From Sphingopyxis sp. H050 (GTDB lineage: Bacteria; Pseudomonadota; Alphaproteobacteria; Sphingomonadales; Sphingomonadaceae), in contig NZ_LNRZ01000002.1 in assembly GCF_001468265.1 (NCBI RefSeq), forward strand, positions 558,001 to 622,000: a DNA stretch of 64,000 nucleotides, written 5' to 3'. Below the pieces are notes generated by a model. It saw only the letters and a program-made list of their open reading frames with translations, was not told the DNA's origin and made no database searches. Both the position numbers and the translations under genes were made by a program. Below are positions 9,882-17,487 of this stretch, one piece after another. Position 1 is the stretch's first letter, and each line of letters opens with the position of its first letter.

Positions 9882-9896
9882 TGCGAATCGTTCGCA
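9882..9896. promoter_or_regulatory. Fur-box-like palindrome upstream of hemA
   Basis: TGCGAATCGTTCGCA consists of perfect 6-base inverted arms around a 3-base centre. It differs only in the centre from the 7-1-7 Fur-type box TGCGAATGATTCGCA. It lies 89 bases before the hemA start and just after the murI stop, a plausible place to link haem synthesis to iron supply. Assignment to Fur is inference from motif similarity. Confidence 0.45.
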
Positions 9897-9984
9897 CTGG
9901 CTTTCGCGGCTTTTCAACGTTATTGCGGCCCCGAATACCGTCGCCGGAGGGAGCGGCGAAGCACCTGAATTGCGGGGCTGGAAC

Positions 9985-11199
9985 GTGAATTACAACGACA
10001 TCTTCGCTCGCGCGATCGACCGGCTGCACGAAGAGGGACGCTACCGCGTCTTCATCGACATTTTGCGCAATAAGGGCGCCTTTCCCAATGCGCGCTGCTT
10101 TGCCGGGCACAACGGCCCGAAGCCGATCACCGTTTGGTGCTCGAACGACTATCTCGCGATGGGCCAGCACCCAAAGGTCATCGAAGCGATGGAGGAGGCG
10201 CTGCACGACGTCGGCGCGGGCTCGGGCGGTACGCGCAACATCGGCGGCAACACGCACTATCATGTCGATCTCGAGGCCGAACTCGCCGATCTGCACGGCA
10301 AGGACGGCGCGCTGCTCTTCACCTCGGGCTATATTTCGAACGAGGCGACGCTCGGCACGCTCGGCAAGCTGCTCCCGAACTGCATCATCTATTCGGACGA
10401 GCTCAACCACGCGTCGATGATCGCGGGCATCCGCAACTCCGGCTGCGAAAAGCGCGTATTCCGCCACAATGACCTTGAGCATCTCGAAGAATTGCTCGCC
10501 GCCGACGATCCCGAGGCGGCGAAGCTGATCGCGTTCGAGAGCGTCTATTCGATGGACGGCGACGTCGCGCCGATCCACGCGATCTGCGACCTTGCCGAGA
10601 AATATAACGCGCTCACCTATTGCGATGAAGTCCACGCCGTGGGCATGTACGGCCCGCGCGGCGGCGGCATCACCGATCGCGACGAAGCCGCGAGCCGCGT
10701 GACGATCATCGAGGGCACGCTGGGCAAGGCGTTCGGCGTGATGGGCGGCTATATCGCCGCCGACAAGAATATCATCGACGTGATCCGCAGCTATGCGCCG
10801 GGCTTCATCTTCACGACCAGCCTGTCGCCGGTGCTCGTCGCGGGCGTGCTGGCCAGCGTGCGCCATCTCAAATCCTCAAGCGTCGAGCGCGACGCGCAGC
10901 AGGCGGCCGCGGCGTACCTCAAGCAGAGCTTCCGCGACGCTGGCCTGCCGGTGATGGATTCGACAACGCATATCGTGCCGCTGATGGTCGGCGACCCGGT
11001 GCGCGCGAAGAAGATCAGCGACATCCTGCTCGCCGAGTACGGCGTCTATGTGCAGCCGATCAATTACCCCACCGTGCCGCGCGGCACCGAACGCCTGCGC
11101 TTTACGCCGGGTCCGGCGCATGACGAGGCGATGATGCGCGAGTTGACCGAGGCGCTTGCCGAAATTTGGGATCGGCTTGAGCTGCGCAAGGCCGCGTGA
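9985..11199 (+). CDS. hemA: 5-aminolevulinate synthase
   Basis: This PLP enzyme condenses glycine and succinyl-CoA to 5-aminolevulinate, the first haem precursor of the alphaproteobacterial C4 (Shemin) pathway. At 404 residues it has the usual length. Visible landmarks are the N-terminal [12 protein letters not shown] segment, the [11 protein letters not shown] substrate loop, [11 protein letters not shown], and the PLP lysine Lys248 in EGTLGKAFG. The GTG at 9985 is chosen because the family begins with a sequence like [13 protein letters not shown]. The stop overlaps the GTG of the following nitroreductase (GTGA). A Fur-like palindrome precedes the gene. Confidence 0.96.
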   Translation: MNYNDIFARAIDRLHEEGRYRVFIDILRNKGAFPNARCFAGHNGPKPITVWCSNDYLAMGQHPKVIEAMEEALHDVGAGSGGTRNIGGNTHYHVDLEAELADLHGKDGALLFTSGYISNEATLGTLGKLLPNCIIYSDELNHASMIAGIRNSGCEKRVFRHNDLEHLEELLAADDPEAAKLIAFESVYSMDGDVAPIHAICDLAEKYNALTYCDEVHAVGMYGPRGGGITDRDEAASRVTIIEGTLGKAFGVMGGYIAADKNIIDVIRSYAPGFIFTTSLSPVLVAGVLASVRHLKSSSVERDAQQAAAAYLKQSFRDAGLPVMDSTTHIVPLMVGDPVRAKKISDILLAEYGVYVQPINYPTVPRGTERLRFTPGPAHDEAMMRELTEALAEIWDRLELRKAA

Positions 11200-11885
11200 C
11201 GACCGCACCGGGTTTTGACGAGGTAGTCAGGGGACGCCGCTCGATCCGCGGCTTCCTCGACAAGCCCGTTCCGAAAGCATTGATCGCCGAGATCCTCGAG
11301 GTCGCGATGCGTGCGCCCTCGTCGTTCAACAACCAATGCTGGAATTTCTCGGTCGTTACCGGCGCGCCGCTCGACGCGATCCGGCGCGGCAATACCGAGG
11401 GCATTCTGGCCGGCAAACCCGACAGCCGCGAGTTCCGCCGTTTTGACGGCATTGCCGAGGCGCATCGTTTTCGGCAGGTCGAGATCGCCAAGCAGCTGTT
11501 CGGCGCGATGGGCATCGCCCGCGACGACAAGGACGCGCGGCAGGACTGGGTGCTACGCGGCTTCCGCCAGTTCGACGCGCCGGTCAGCATCGTCGTGACC
11601 TATGACCGCGTGCTGCTGGGCGGCGACATCGCGCCCTTCGACTGCGGCGCCGTCACCAACGCGCTCGTCAACGCCGCCTGGTCGCGGGGGCTCGGCTGTG
11701 TGATCAACAGCCAGGGGATCATGCAATCGCCCGTCGTGCGCGAGCATGCCCGCATCCCCGACGATCAGGTGATCATGATCTGCGTCGCGCTCGGCTGGCC
11801 CGACGAGAGCTTTCCCGCCAACACCGTCGTGTCCAACCGCAAGACCGTCGAAGAAGCGGTGCGGTTCGTGGGTTTCGAGGACTAG
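11196..11885 (+). CDS. Nitroreductase-family FMN protein
   Basis: The 229-residue protein belongs to the nitroreductase superfamily, homodimeric FMN-dependent NAD(P)H oxidoreductases. It opens with the family's [18 protein letters not shown] segment and [10 protein letters not shown], where the Arg/Ser/Asn residues usually bind FMN phosphate, and has the C-terminal [13 protein letters not shown] element with the usual GWP followed by an acidic residue. Its GTG overlaps the hemA stop, so it is translationally coupled to ALA synthase; a role in haem or flavin metabolism is possible, but the physiological substrate cannot be told from sequence. Confidence 0.8.
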   Translation: MTTAPGFDEVVRGRRSIRGFLDKPVPKALIAEILEVAMRAPSSFNNQCWNFSVVTGAPLDAIRRGNTEGILAGKPDSREFRRFDGIAEAHRFRQVEIAKQLFGAMGIARDDKDARQDWVLRGFRQFDAPVSIVVTYDRVLLGGDIAPFDCGAVTNALVNAAWSRGLGCVINSQGIMQSPVVREHARIPDDQVIMICVALGWPDESFPANTVVSNRKTVEEAVRFVGFED

Positions 11886-11928
11886 CCCGCGAGAAACGTC
11901 GCGATCCGGGCGCCGTCCACGGTCGGTG

Positions 11929-12381
11929 CTAGTCGCGGCAATAGCCCTCGCCCGCCTTGACGATCAGGCATTCCTTCTTTCCAGCCAGATATTTGAGGCC
12001 GGTCTCGTCCCCGCTGCCCCGGTGCAGGCTCAGCTCTTCAGCGCCGCGCTTGAACTTGATGCCATGCTCGCTGTCCTCACCATCATAGGTGCCTTTTGTG
12101 TCCAGGTCGGACTGCATGTCCAGCTTGTATTTGCCCGGCTCTCCCGGCGTGATCGTGACGTACATCCCCTCGACGCCAGTCCACTTGCCCGCCCAGCTTG
12201 CGAAGCGGTGCGGCGCGGTTGCGGGGTCGGTCGTCTCGGCTCCCTCAGCGGGGACGGTTTCGACCGGGACTTCTTCGGTGGTCGAGGCCGTATCGGCGGG
12301 AGCAGGCGCTTCCGCCTTTTCGCAGCCGGCCAGCAATACCGCGGCCACGGCACTGGCCAGAATGATCCTCTTCTGCATCAT
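11929..12381 (-). CDS. Small lipoprotein, function unknown
   Basis: The 150-residue protein has an N-terminal signal with lipobox LLAGC (Cys20), so it is predicted to be lipidated and membrane-anchored. A spacer of about 35 residues rich in Glu, Pro, Ala and Thr follows. A compact C-terminal domain then includes WAGKWTGVEGMYVTI, KGTYDGEDSEHGIKF and a pair of cysteines near the end (KECLIVKAGEGYCRD), probably forming a small beta-barrel-like fold with a disulfide. I do not recognise the family with certainty. It converges on the nitroreductase gene, and the upstream dehydratase gene is on the same strand 43 bases away. Confidence 0.75.
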   Translation of the reverse strand: MMQKRIILASAVAAVLLAGCEKAEAPAPADTASTTEEVPVETVPAEGAETTDPATAPHRFASWAGKWTGVEGMYVTITPGEPGKYKLDMQSDLDTKGTYDGEDSEHGIKFKRGAEELSLHRGSGDETGLKYLAGKKECLIVKAGEGYCRD

Positions 12382-12424
12382 GCTTCTCCTTTCCGGTCCA
12401 AACGCTTCGGCTTCGATAAGTTTC

Positions 12425-13414
12425 CTACTCGGTGATGATCTCCGCGAACTTCAACGGGTCGACATTGCCGCCGGACAGCGTGACGAGCGTAGCGTCAGTG
12501 ATCGACACCTTCCCCGCGAGGACCGCTGCGAGCGCCGCCGCGCCGCCGGGTTCGACCACCAGATGCAGTTTCTCGAACGCCAGCCGCATCGCATCGCGCA
12601 CTTCGCTGCGCGTCACGACAACGCCTTTCACCCCGCGGGCCTGCAGGACCGCGAAGTTGATTGGCCAGGTCTCGGGCGTCTGCAACGCGTCGCACTCGGT
12701 CGGATACGCCATATCCTCGACCGACAGAATCCGCCCCGCGGCAAGGCTGCGCGTCACATCGTCCCATCCCTCGGGCTCGACCGCGACGACCTCGGCCTCG
12801 GGCAGCGCGAGCGCCAGTCCGGCCGACAGGCCGCCGCCGCCGCAGCACGCGATGACCTTGTCGGGACCGCTCAGCCCGCGCGCCTTCATCTGCGCCGCCG
12901 CCTCGATCCCGGCGCTGCCCTGCCCCTCGATGATCCATGGATCGCCATAGGCATGGACGAGCGTCCCGCCGCGGTCGGCCAGCAGCTTCGCCGCGACCGC
13001 ATCGCGCGATTCGGTGACGCGGTCGTACAGCACGACCTCGGCCCCCAGCTTGCGCGTCGCCGCCAGCTTCATCGCCGGGGCATTGCTCGGCATCACGATC
13101 GTCGCCCTGATTCCCAATCGCTTGGCCGCCCACGCGACGCCCTGCGCATGATTGCCGCTCGACACGCCCACCACACCCTCGTTCGCCTGCTCGGGCGTCA
13201 GGTCGGTCAGCCGGTGCCAAGCGCCGCGTATCTTGAACGCCCCGACGGGTTGCACGCATTCGGCCTTGCACCAGACGGTCTTGCCGTCGATCTCGAGCGG
13301 CAGCAGTGGGGTTTGCGGCAGCAAGGCAGCGACTTTCGCCGCCGCGCGTTCAACCCCTGCCAGTGTCGGCGCGCGAGCGGGGTCGATCAGGGCATCGGGG
13401 CTTTGCTGTGTCAT
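12425..13414 (-). CDS. Threonine ammonia-lyase/serine dehydratase-type PLP enzyme
   Basis: The 329-residue fold-type II PLP enzyme resembles catabolic threonine dehydratases and serine racemase-like dehydratases. Visible are the Schiff-base Lys61 in VGAFKIRGAWHRL, the SSGNHAQGVAWAAK substrate loop, the phosphate-binding CCGGGGLSAG loop, and the final LSGGNVD motif. There is no C-terminal ACT domain, so the classical isoleucine feedback control of biosynthetic IlvA is absent. It probably deaminates L-threonine and/or L-serine to 2-oxo acids. It is divergent from the polyamine locus, with a gap of 65 bases. Confidence 0.85.
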   Translation of the reverse strand: MTQQSPDALIDPARAPTLAGVERAAAKVAALLPQTPLLPLEIDGKTVWCKAECVQPVGAFKIRGAWHRLTDLTPEQANEGVVGVSSGNHAQGVAWAAKRLGIRATIVMPSNAPAMKLAATRKLGAEVVLYDRVTESRDAVAAKLLADRGGTLVHAYGDPWIIEGQGSAGIEAAAQMKARGLSGPDKVIACCGGGGLSAGLALALPEAEVVAVEPEGWDDVTRSLAAGRILSVEDMAYPTECDALQTPETWPINFAVLQARGVKGVVVTRSEVRDAMRLAFEKLHLVVEPGGAAALAAVLAGKVSITDATLVTLSGGNVDPLKFAEIITE

Positions 13415-13479
13415 CGCTTCGTCCTATAGGCCGCGGCATACAACACAAGCCGCTTGGGCAGGCGCAGGAGATTTTTCAC

Positions 13480-14688
13480 ATGAGCAAGGTTCTGGTGATC
13501 GGCGCAGGCGGCGTCGGTTCGGTCGCGGTGCACAAGATGGCGATGAACCCCGACATCTTCCCCGACATCACGCTCGCCAGCCGCCGCAAGTTCAAATGCG
13601 ACGCGATCGCCGAATCGGTCAAGGAGCGCACCGGCGTCACGATCAAGACCGCCGAGGTCGACGCCGACCATATCGATGCCACCGCGGCCCTGATCCGGTC
13701 GATCGGCGCGACGCACGTCGTGAACCTCGCGCTCCCCTATCAGGACCTCACGATCATGGAGGCGTGCCTGTCGACCGGCGCGCATTATCTCGACACCGCC
13801 AATTACGAACCGCGCGACGAGGCGAAGTTCGAATATCACTGGCAGTGGGCCTATCACGACCGCTTCAAATCGGCGGGCCTGATGGCGCTGCTCGGTTCGG
13901 GTTTCGACCCCGGCGTGACCAGCGTCTTCACGACCTGGCTCAAAAAGCATCATTTCGACCGCATCGACACGCTCGACATTCTCGACTGCAACGGCGGCGA
14001 TCACGGCCAGCATTTCGCGACCAACTTCAACCCCGAGATCAACATCCGCGAAGTGACAGCGGTCGCGCGTCACTGGGAAAATGGCGCCTGGGTCGAAACC
14101 CCGCCGATGTCGGTAACGCAGACGTTCGACTTCGAGGCGGTGGGCGAAAAGACGATGTACCTCATGTATCATGAGGAAATCGAAAGCCTGAAAACCCACC
14201 TGCCCGAGATCAAGCGCATCCGTTTCTGGATGACCTTCGGCGAAGCCTATATCACGCACCTCACCGTGCTGCAGAATGTCGGCATGACCCGCATCGACCC
14301 GGTGATCTATGAAGGCAAGGAAATCATCCCGCTCCAGTTCCTGAAAGCGGTGCTCCCCGAGCCCTCGAGCCTCGGCGAGACGACGAAAGGCAAGACCAAC
14401 ATCGGCGTCATCGCGACCGGCCTGGCCAAGGACGGAACGGAAAAAACGCTCTACCTCTACAACATCTGCGACCATGAAGAGGCCTATGCCGAGACCGGCA
14501 ATCAGGCGGTCAGCTACACCACCGGCGTCCCTGCGATGATCGGCACCGCGATGATGGTTACCGGGACATGGAGCGGCGAAGGCGTGTTCAACATGGAGCA
14601 GTTGGACCCCGATCCCTTCATGGACATGCTGAACAAGCATGGCCTGCCCTGGCAGGTGAAGGAACTGGACGCACCGCTCGATTTCTGA
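13480..14688 (+). CDS. Carboxynorspermidine/carboxyspermidine dehydrogenase
   Basis: The 402-residue protein has an N-terminal Rossmann motif VIGAGGVGSVA and belongs to the saccharopine-dehydrogenase-like family. Its C-terminus (KELDAPLDF) and the carboxynorspermidine decarboxylase gene 1.6 kb downstream identify it as the dehydrogenase (CASDH) that condenses aspartate semialdehyde with a diamine and reduces the product with NADPH. With putrescine it yields carboxyspermidine; with diaminopropane, carboxynorspermidine. The ATG at 13480 has an AGGAG ribosome site nine bases upstream. Ornithine decarboxylase, in the same locus, would supply putrescine, so spermidine is the likelier product; this last point is inference. 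Confidence 0.9.
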   Translation: MSKVLVIGAGGVGSVAVHKMAMNPDIFPDITLASRRKFKCDAIAESVKERTGVTIKTAEVDADHIDATAALIRSIGATHVVNLALPYQDLTIMEACLSTGAHYLDTANYEPRDEAKFEYHWQWAYHDRFKSAGLMALLGSGFDPGVTSVFTTWLKKHHFDRIDTLDILDCNGGDHGQHFATNFNPEINIREVTAVARHWENGAWVETPPMSVTQTFDFEAVGEKTMYLMYHEEIESLKTHLPEIKRIRFWMTFGEAYITHLTVLQNVGMTRIDPVIYEGKEIIPLQFLKAVLPEPSSLGETTKGKTNIGVIATGLAKDGTEKTLYLYNICDHEEAYAETGNQAVSYTTGVPAMIGTAMMVTGTWSGEGVFNMEQLDPDPFMDMLNKHGLPWQVKELDAPLDF

Positions 14689-14727
14689 CGGCGCCCGATC
14701 CAAAATTGCCGCTTGCGATATAAAACC

Positions 14728-14815
14728 CCGTTCGTGCTGAGCCTGTCGAAGCACCGTTCTTTCTTTCGATGGCGCAAAGACAGAATGGCCATTCGACCAG
14801 CTCAGGGCGAACGGT
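14728..14815. repeat. Imperfect inverted repeat between polyamine-locus genes
   Basis: The left arm 14728-14754 contains CCGTTCGTGCTGAGCCTGTC and the right arm 14790-14815 is its imperfect reverse complement (core CAGCTCAGGGCGAACGG). The arms are separated by 35 bases. Dispersed intergenic repeats carrying this GAGCCTGTCGAA core are familiar in sphingomonad and other proteobacterial genomes. It lies between the dehydrogenase stop and the next gene's start and could fold in the mRNA. Confidence 0.6.
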
Positions 14816-14849
14816 GTATTTTTGTGCCCGAATAGTTGAGAGGCATATC

Positions 14850-15935
14850 ATGAGACTGGTCTTCGCGATCATCACGGCGATCGCATTATCCCTCCCCGCC
14901 GCCGCCCAAACCGACGACGCCTACGCCCCGGCGCGCGCCATTGTCGCCGACATCGGCAAGATCGTCACCCCGAACGGCGTACAGGAGACCTTCGAGGTAA
15001 CCCTTGGCGGCGCTCGCCAAGTGGTCAGCGTGCGCGGGTCGGACCGCGACAATCCGATCCTGATCTTCGTCCATGGCGGCCCGGGCGCGGTCGAGATGCC
15101 CTTCGCCTGGGCGTTCCAGCGGCCATGGGAGGATGTCTTCACCGTCGTTCAGTACGACCAGCGCGGCGCCGGGCGCAGCTATCCGCTGAACGACCCCGTA
15201 ACGCTCGCCCCAACGATGACGCCCGAACGCTACCGCGACGACGCCATCGAACTGATCGAACTGCTCAAGAAGCGCTACGGCAAGCGCAAGGTCGTGCTGA
15301 TGGGCCACAGCTGGGGCTCGATCGTCGGCCTGTCGGTCGCGGTGAAGCGCCCCGACCTCCTCTACGCCTATGTCGGCGTCGGTCAGGGCATCGATTTCCG
15401 CGACGGCGAAAAAGCCGGCATGGCTTGGACGCGGGCCCGGGCAATGGCGGCAGGCGACAAGAGAGCCGTCGCCGCGATCGACGCGCTCGCCCCCTATCCC
15501 CAAGGCGATTTCACCATCGCCAAAGCCGACGGCTGGCGCAAATATGCGATCCCCTATGGCTCACTCATCTACAACAAGCCCGACCTCACCTATTATTTCC
15601 AGACCCCCCGCCTCTCGCCCGAATATACGGAGGCCGACCGGCAGGCGTGGGGCAAGGGCAGCGAGTTTTCGGTAACTACGCTCTGGCCGCGCCTCGCCGA
15701 CGTCAGCTTCAAGCCCATCCGCAAGCTCGACGTGCCGCTGATCTTCCTGCTCGGACGCCACGACTATACCGTTCCCTCGCCCGTCGCCGCCGCGTGGTTC
15801 GCACAGGCCAAGGCGCCGTCGAAAAAGCTTATCTGGCTGGAACATTCGGCCCATATGCCGATGGTCGAGGAGCCGGGGCATTTCTTCGCCGCGCTGCTCG
15901 CCGACGTACTGCCGCTGACGAAAGAGAAGAAATGA
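14850..15935 (+). CDS. Secreted alpha/beta hydrolase, proline iminopeptidase-like
   Basis: A Sec signal peptide (about residues 1-20, ending AAA) precedes an S33-peptidase-like fold of 361 residues in total. The oxyanion motif HGGPG is at residues 75-79, QYDQRGAGRS near 101, and nucleophile elbow GHSWGS at 152-157 with Ser154; later LLGRHDYTV and LEHSAHMP can supply the Asp and His of the triad. The product probably acts in the periplasm as an aminopeptidase or esterase. The gene lies between two polyamine genes on the same strand and its stop overlaps the next ATG, but a direct polyamine role is unproven. Confidence 0.8.
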   Translation: MRLVFAIITAIALSLPAAAQTDDAYAPARAIVADIGKIVTPNGVQETFEVTLGGARQVVSVRGSDRDNPILIFVHGGPGAVEMPFAWAFQRPWEDVFTVVQYDQRGAGRSYPLNDPVTLAPTMTPERYRDDAIELIELLKKRYGKRKVVLMGHSWGSIVGLSVAVKRPDLLYAYVGVGQGIDFRDGEKAGMAWTRARAMAAGDKRAVAAIDALAPYPQGDFTIAKADGWRKYAIPYGSLIYNKPDLTYYFQTPRLSPEYTEADRQAWGKGSEFSVTTLWPRLADVSFKPIRKLDVPLIFLLGRHDYTVPSPVAAAWFAQAKAPSKKLIWLEHSAHMPMVEEPGHFFAALLADVLPLTKEKK

Positions 15936-16285
15936 CCGCCTATCTCGCGCCGATTGGCCTCCTGTTCATCTCGAACATTTTCATGACCTTGGCCTGGTAC
16001 GGCCAGCTCGGCGAGGTGTCGCGGCCGATCTGGCTCGCGGTGCTGATCGCCTGGGGCATCGCCTTTTTCGAATATTGCCTCGTCATCCCGGCGAACCGCA
16101 TCGGCTATGGCGTGTACAGCGCCGCCGAACTCAAGACCTTGCAAGAGGTGATCACCTTGATCATATTTGCCGGGTTCGCGGTCTTCTGGCTCGGCGAGAA
16201 GCTGACCGTGAACCATCTCGTCGGCTTCGGACTGATTGCGGCGGGGGCGTTCTTCATCTTCAAGGGGCCGATTGCGGTCTCGTAG
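15932..16285 (+). CDS. DUF486 / DMT-like small membrane protein
   Basis: The 117-residue protein is almost entirely hydrophobic, with four predicted membrane helices (around residues 5-22, 32-48, 72-90 and 96-113), and ends in FFIFKGP. It matches the DUF486 family of drug/metabolite-transporter-like proteins. The ATG overlaps the preceding hydrolase stop (ATGA), and nspC begins 14 bases after its stop, so it is embedded in the polyamine operon. A transport role for polyamines or precursors is an attractive but untested inference. Confidence 0.82.
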   Translation: MTAYLAPIGLLFISNIFMTLAWYGQLGEVSRPIWLAVLIAWGIAFFEYCLVIPANRIGYGVYSAAELKTLQEVITLIIFAGFAVFWLGEKLTVNHLVGFGLIAAGAFFIFKGPIAVS

Positions 16286-16299
16286 GAATCTATAGCGAC

Positions 16300-17487
16300 A
16301 TGGAAACCCGTGCCGGCGACCCCGGAGCCTTTGCCCATTTCGACCTCAACCGCGTCCCGTCGCCCGCTTTCGTGGTCGATGCGGCAAAGGTGCGCGCGAA
16401 CCTCTCGGTCCTGCGCCACATCGGCGACCAGTCGGGCGCGCGCGTGCTTGCAGCGCTCAAGGCCTTTTCGATGTGGTCGCTCGGGCCCACCGTCGCCTCC
16501 TATCTCGACGGCGTCTGCGCCTCGGGGCTCTTCGAGGCCAAGCTCGGCCGCGAGGCCTATGGCGGCCCCGACGGCAGCAAGGAGGTCGCCACCTATTGCG
16601 CCGGCTATAAGGAAGCCGACCTGCCGGAGATCGCGGCGCTGTCCGATCATCTGATCTTCAATTCGCCCGGCCAGATCGCCCGCTTCCGCCCGCTCCTCGA
16701 CGCGCTGCGCGCCCAGGGCGAAAGATTCGACGTCGGCCTGCGCATCAATCCGATGCACAGCGAGGGAGAGGTCGCGAAGTACGACCCGGCCGCTCCATGC
16801 AGCCGCCTCGGCTTTCCGGTCACCCAATTGCTTCCCGAGCATATGGAGGGCGTCGACGGCATCCATATGCACAGCCTCTGCGAACAGGATTTTCCGCCGC
16901 TCGAGCGCACCTGGACCGCGGTGCAGCCGATGCTGCGTCCCTTTTTCGGTCAGCTCAAATGGATCAACTTCGGCGGCGGCCATCATGTGACGCGCGCCGA
17001 CTATCAGACGGGCGACCTGATCGCCTTCCTGAAGCAGGTCCGCGCCGCGACGAATTGCGACGTCATGATCGAACCCGGCGAAGCGATCGCGCTCGACGCT
17101 GGCATCCTTGTCGGCGAGGTGCTCGACCTGTTCGACAATGGCATGCCGATCGGGATTACCGACATTTCGGCGACGTGCCACATGCCCGACGTGATCGAAG
17201 CGCCGTACCGTCCCGCGATGCTGGGCGAGGGCACCGAGGGAATGGTGACGCGCCTTGGCGGTCCCTCATGCCTCGCGGGCGACGTGATCGGCGACTATCG
17301 CCTGCCCGGCGGCGCGCGCATCGGCCAGCGCTTCGCCTTCCTCGACCAGGCGCATTATTCGATGGTGAAAACGAACACCTTCAACGGTGTGCCGTTGCCC
17401 TCGATCTGGCTGTGGGACAGCGAAACCGACGAACTCAAGCTGATCCGCGAATTCGGCTACGAGGATTTCAAGACGCGGCTGAGCTGA
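16300..17487 (+). CDS. nspC: Carboxynorspermidine/carboxyspermidine decarboxylase
   Basis: The 395-residue protein is a fold-type III (alanine racemase-like) PLP decarboxylase. Lys54 in LAALKAFSMW binds PLP; INFGGGHHVTRADY, HMHSLCEQ and the C-terminal YSMVKTNTFNG segments are typical of NspC. It removes the carboxyl group from carboxynorspermidine or carboxyspermidine made by the dehydrogenase at 13480, completing a route to norspermidine or spermidine that needs no S-adenosylmethionine. The gene overlaps the minus-strand flavoprotein gene tail-to-tail by 20 bases. Confidence 0.92.
   Translation: METRAGDPGAFAHFDLNRVPSPAFVVDAAKVRANLSVLRHIGDQSGARVLAALKAFSMWSLGPTVASYLDGVCASGLFEAKLGREAYGGPDGSKEVATYCAGYKEADLPEIAALSDHLIFNSPGQIARFRPLLDALRAQGERFDVGLRINPMHSEGEVAKYDPAAPCSRLGFPVTQLLPEHMEGVDGIHMHSLCEQDFPPLERTWTAVQPMLRPFFGQLKWINFGGGHHVTRADYQTGDLIAFLKQVRAATNCDVMIEPGEAIALDAGILVGEVLDLFDNGMPIGITDISATCHMPDVIEAPYRPAMLGEGTEGMVTRLGGPSCLAGDVIGDYRLPGGARIGQRFAFLDQAHYSMVKTNTFNGVPLPSIWLWDSETDELKLIREFGYEDFKTRLS

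Noticed and set aside
13480..14688. Saccharopine dehydrogenase (lysine metabolism) annotation
   Set aside because: The family resemblance is general; the adjacent nspC-type decarboxylase and the C-terminal motif favour carboxy(nor)spermidine dehydrogenase.
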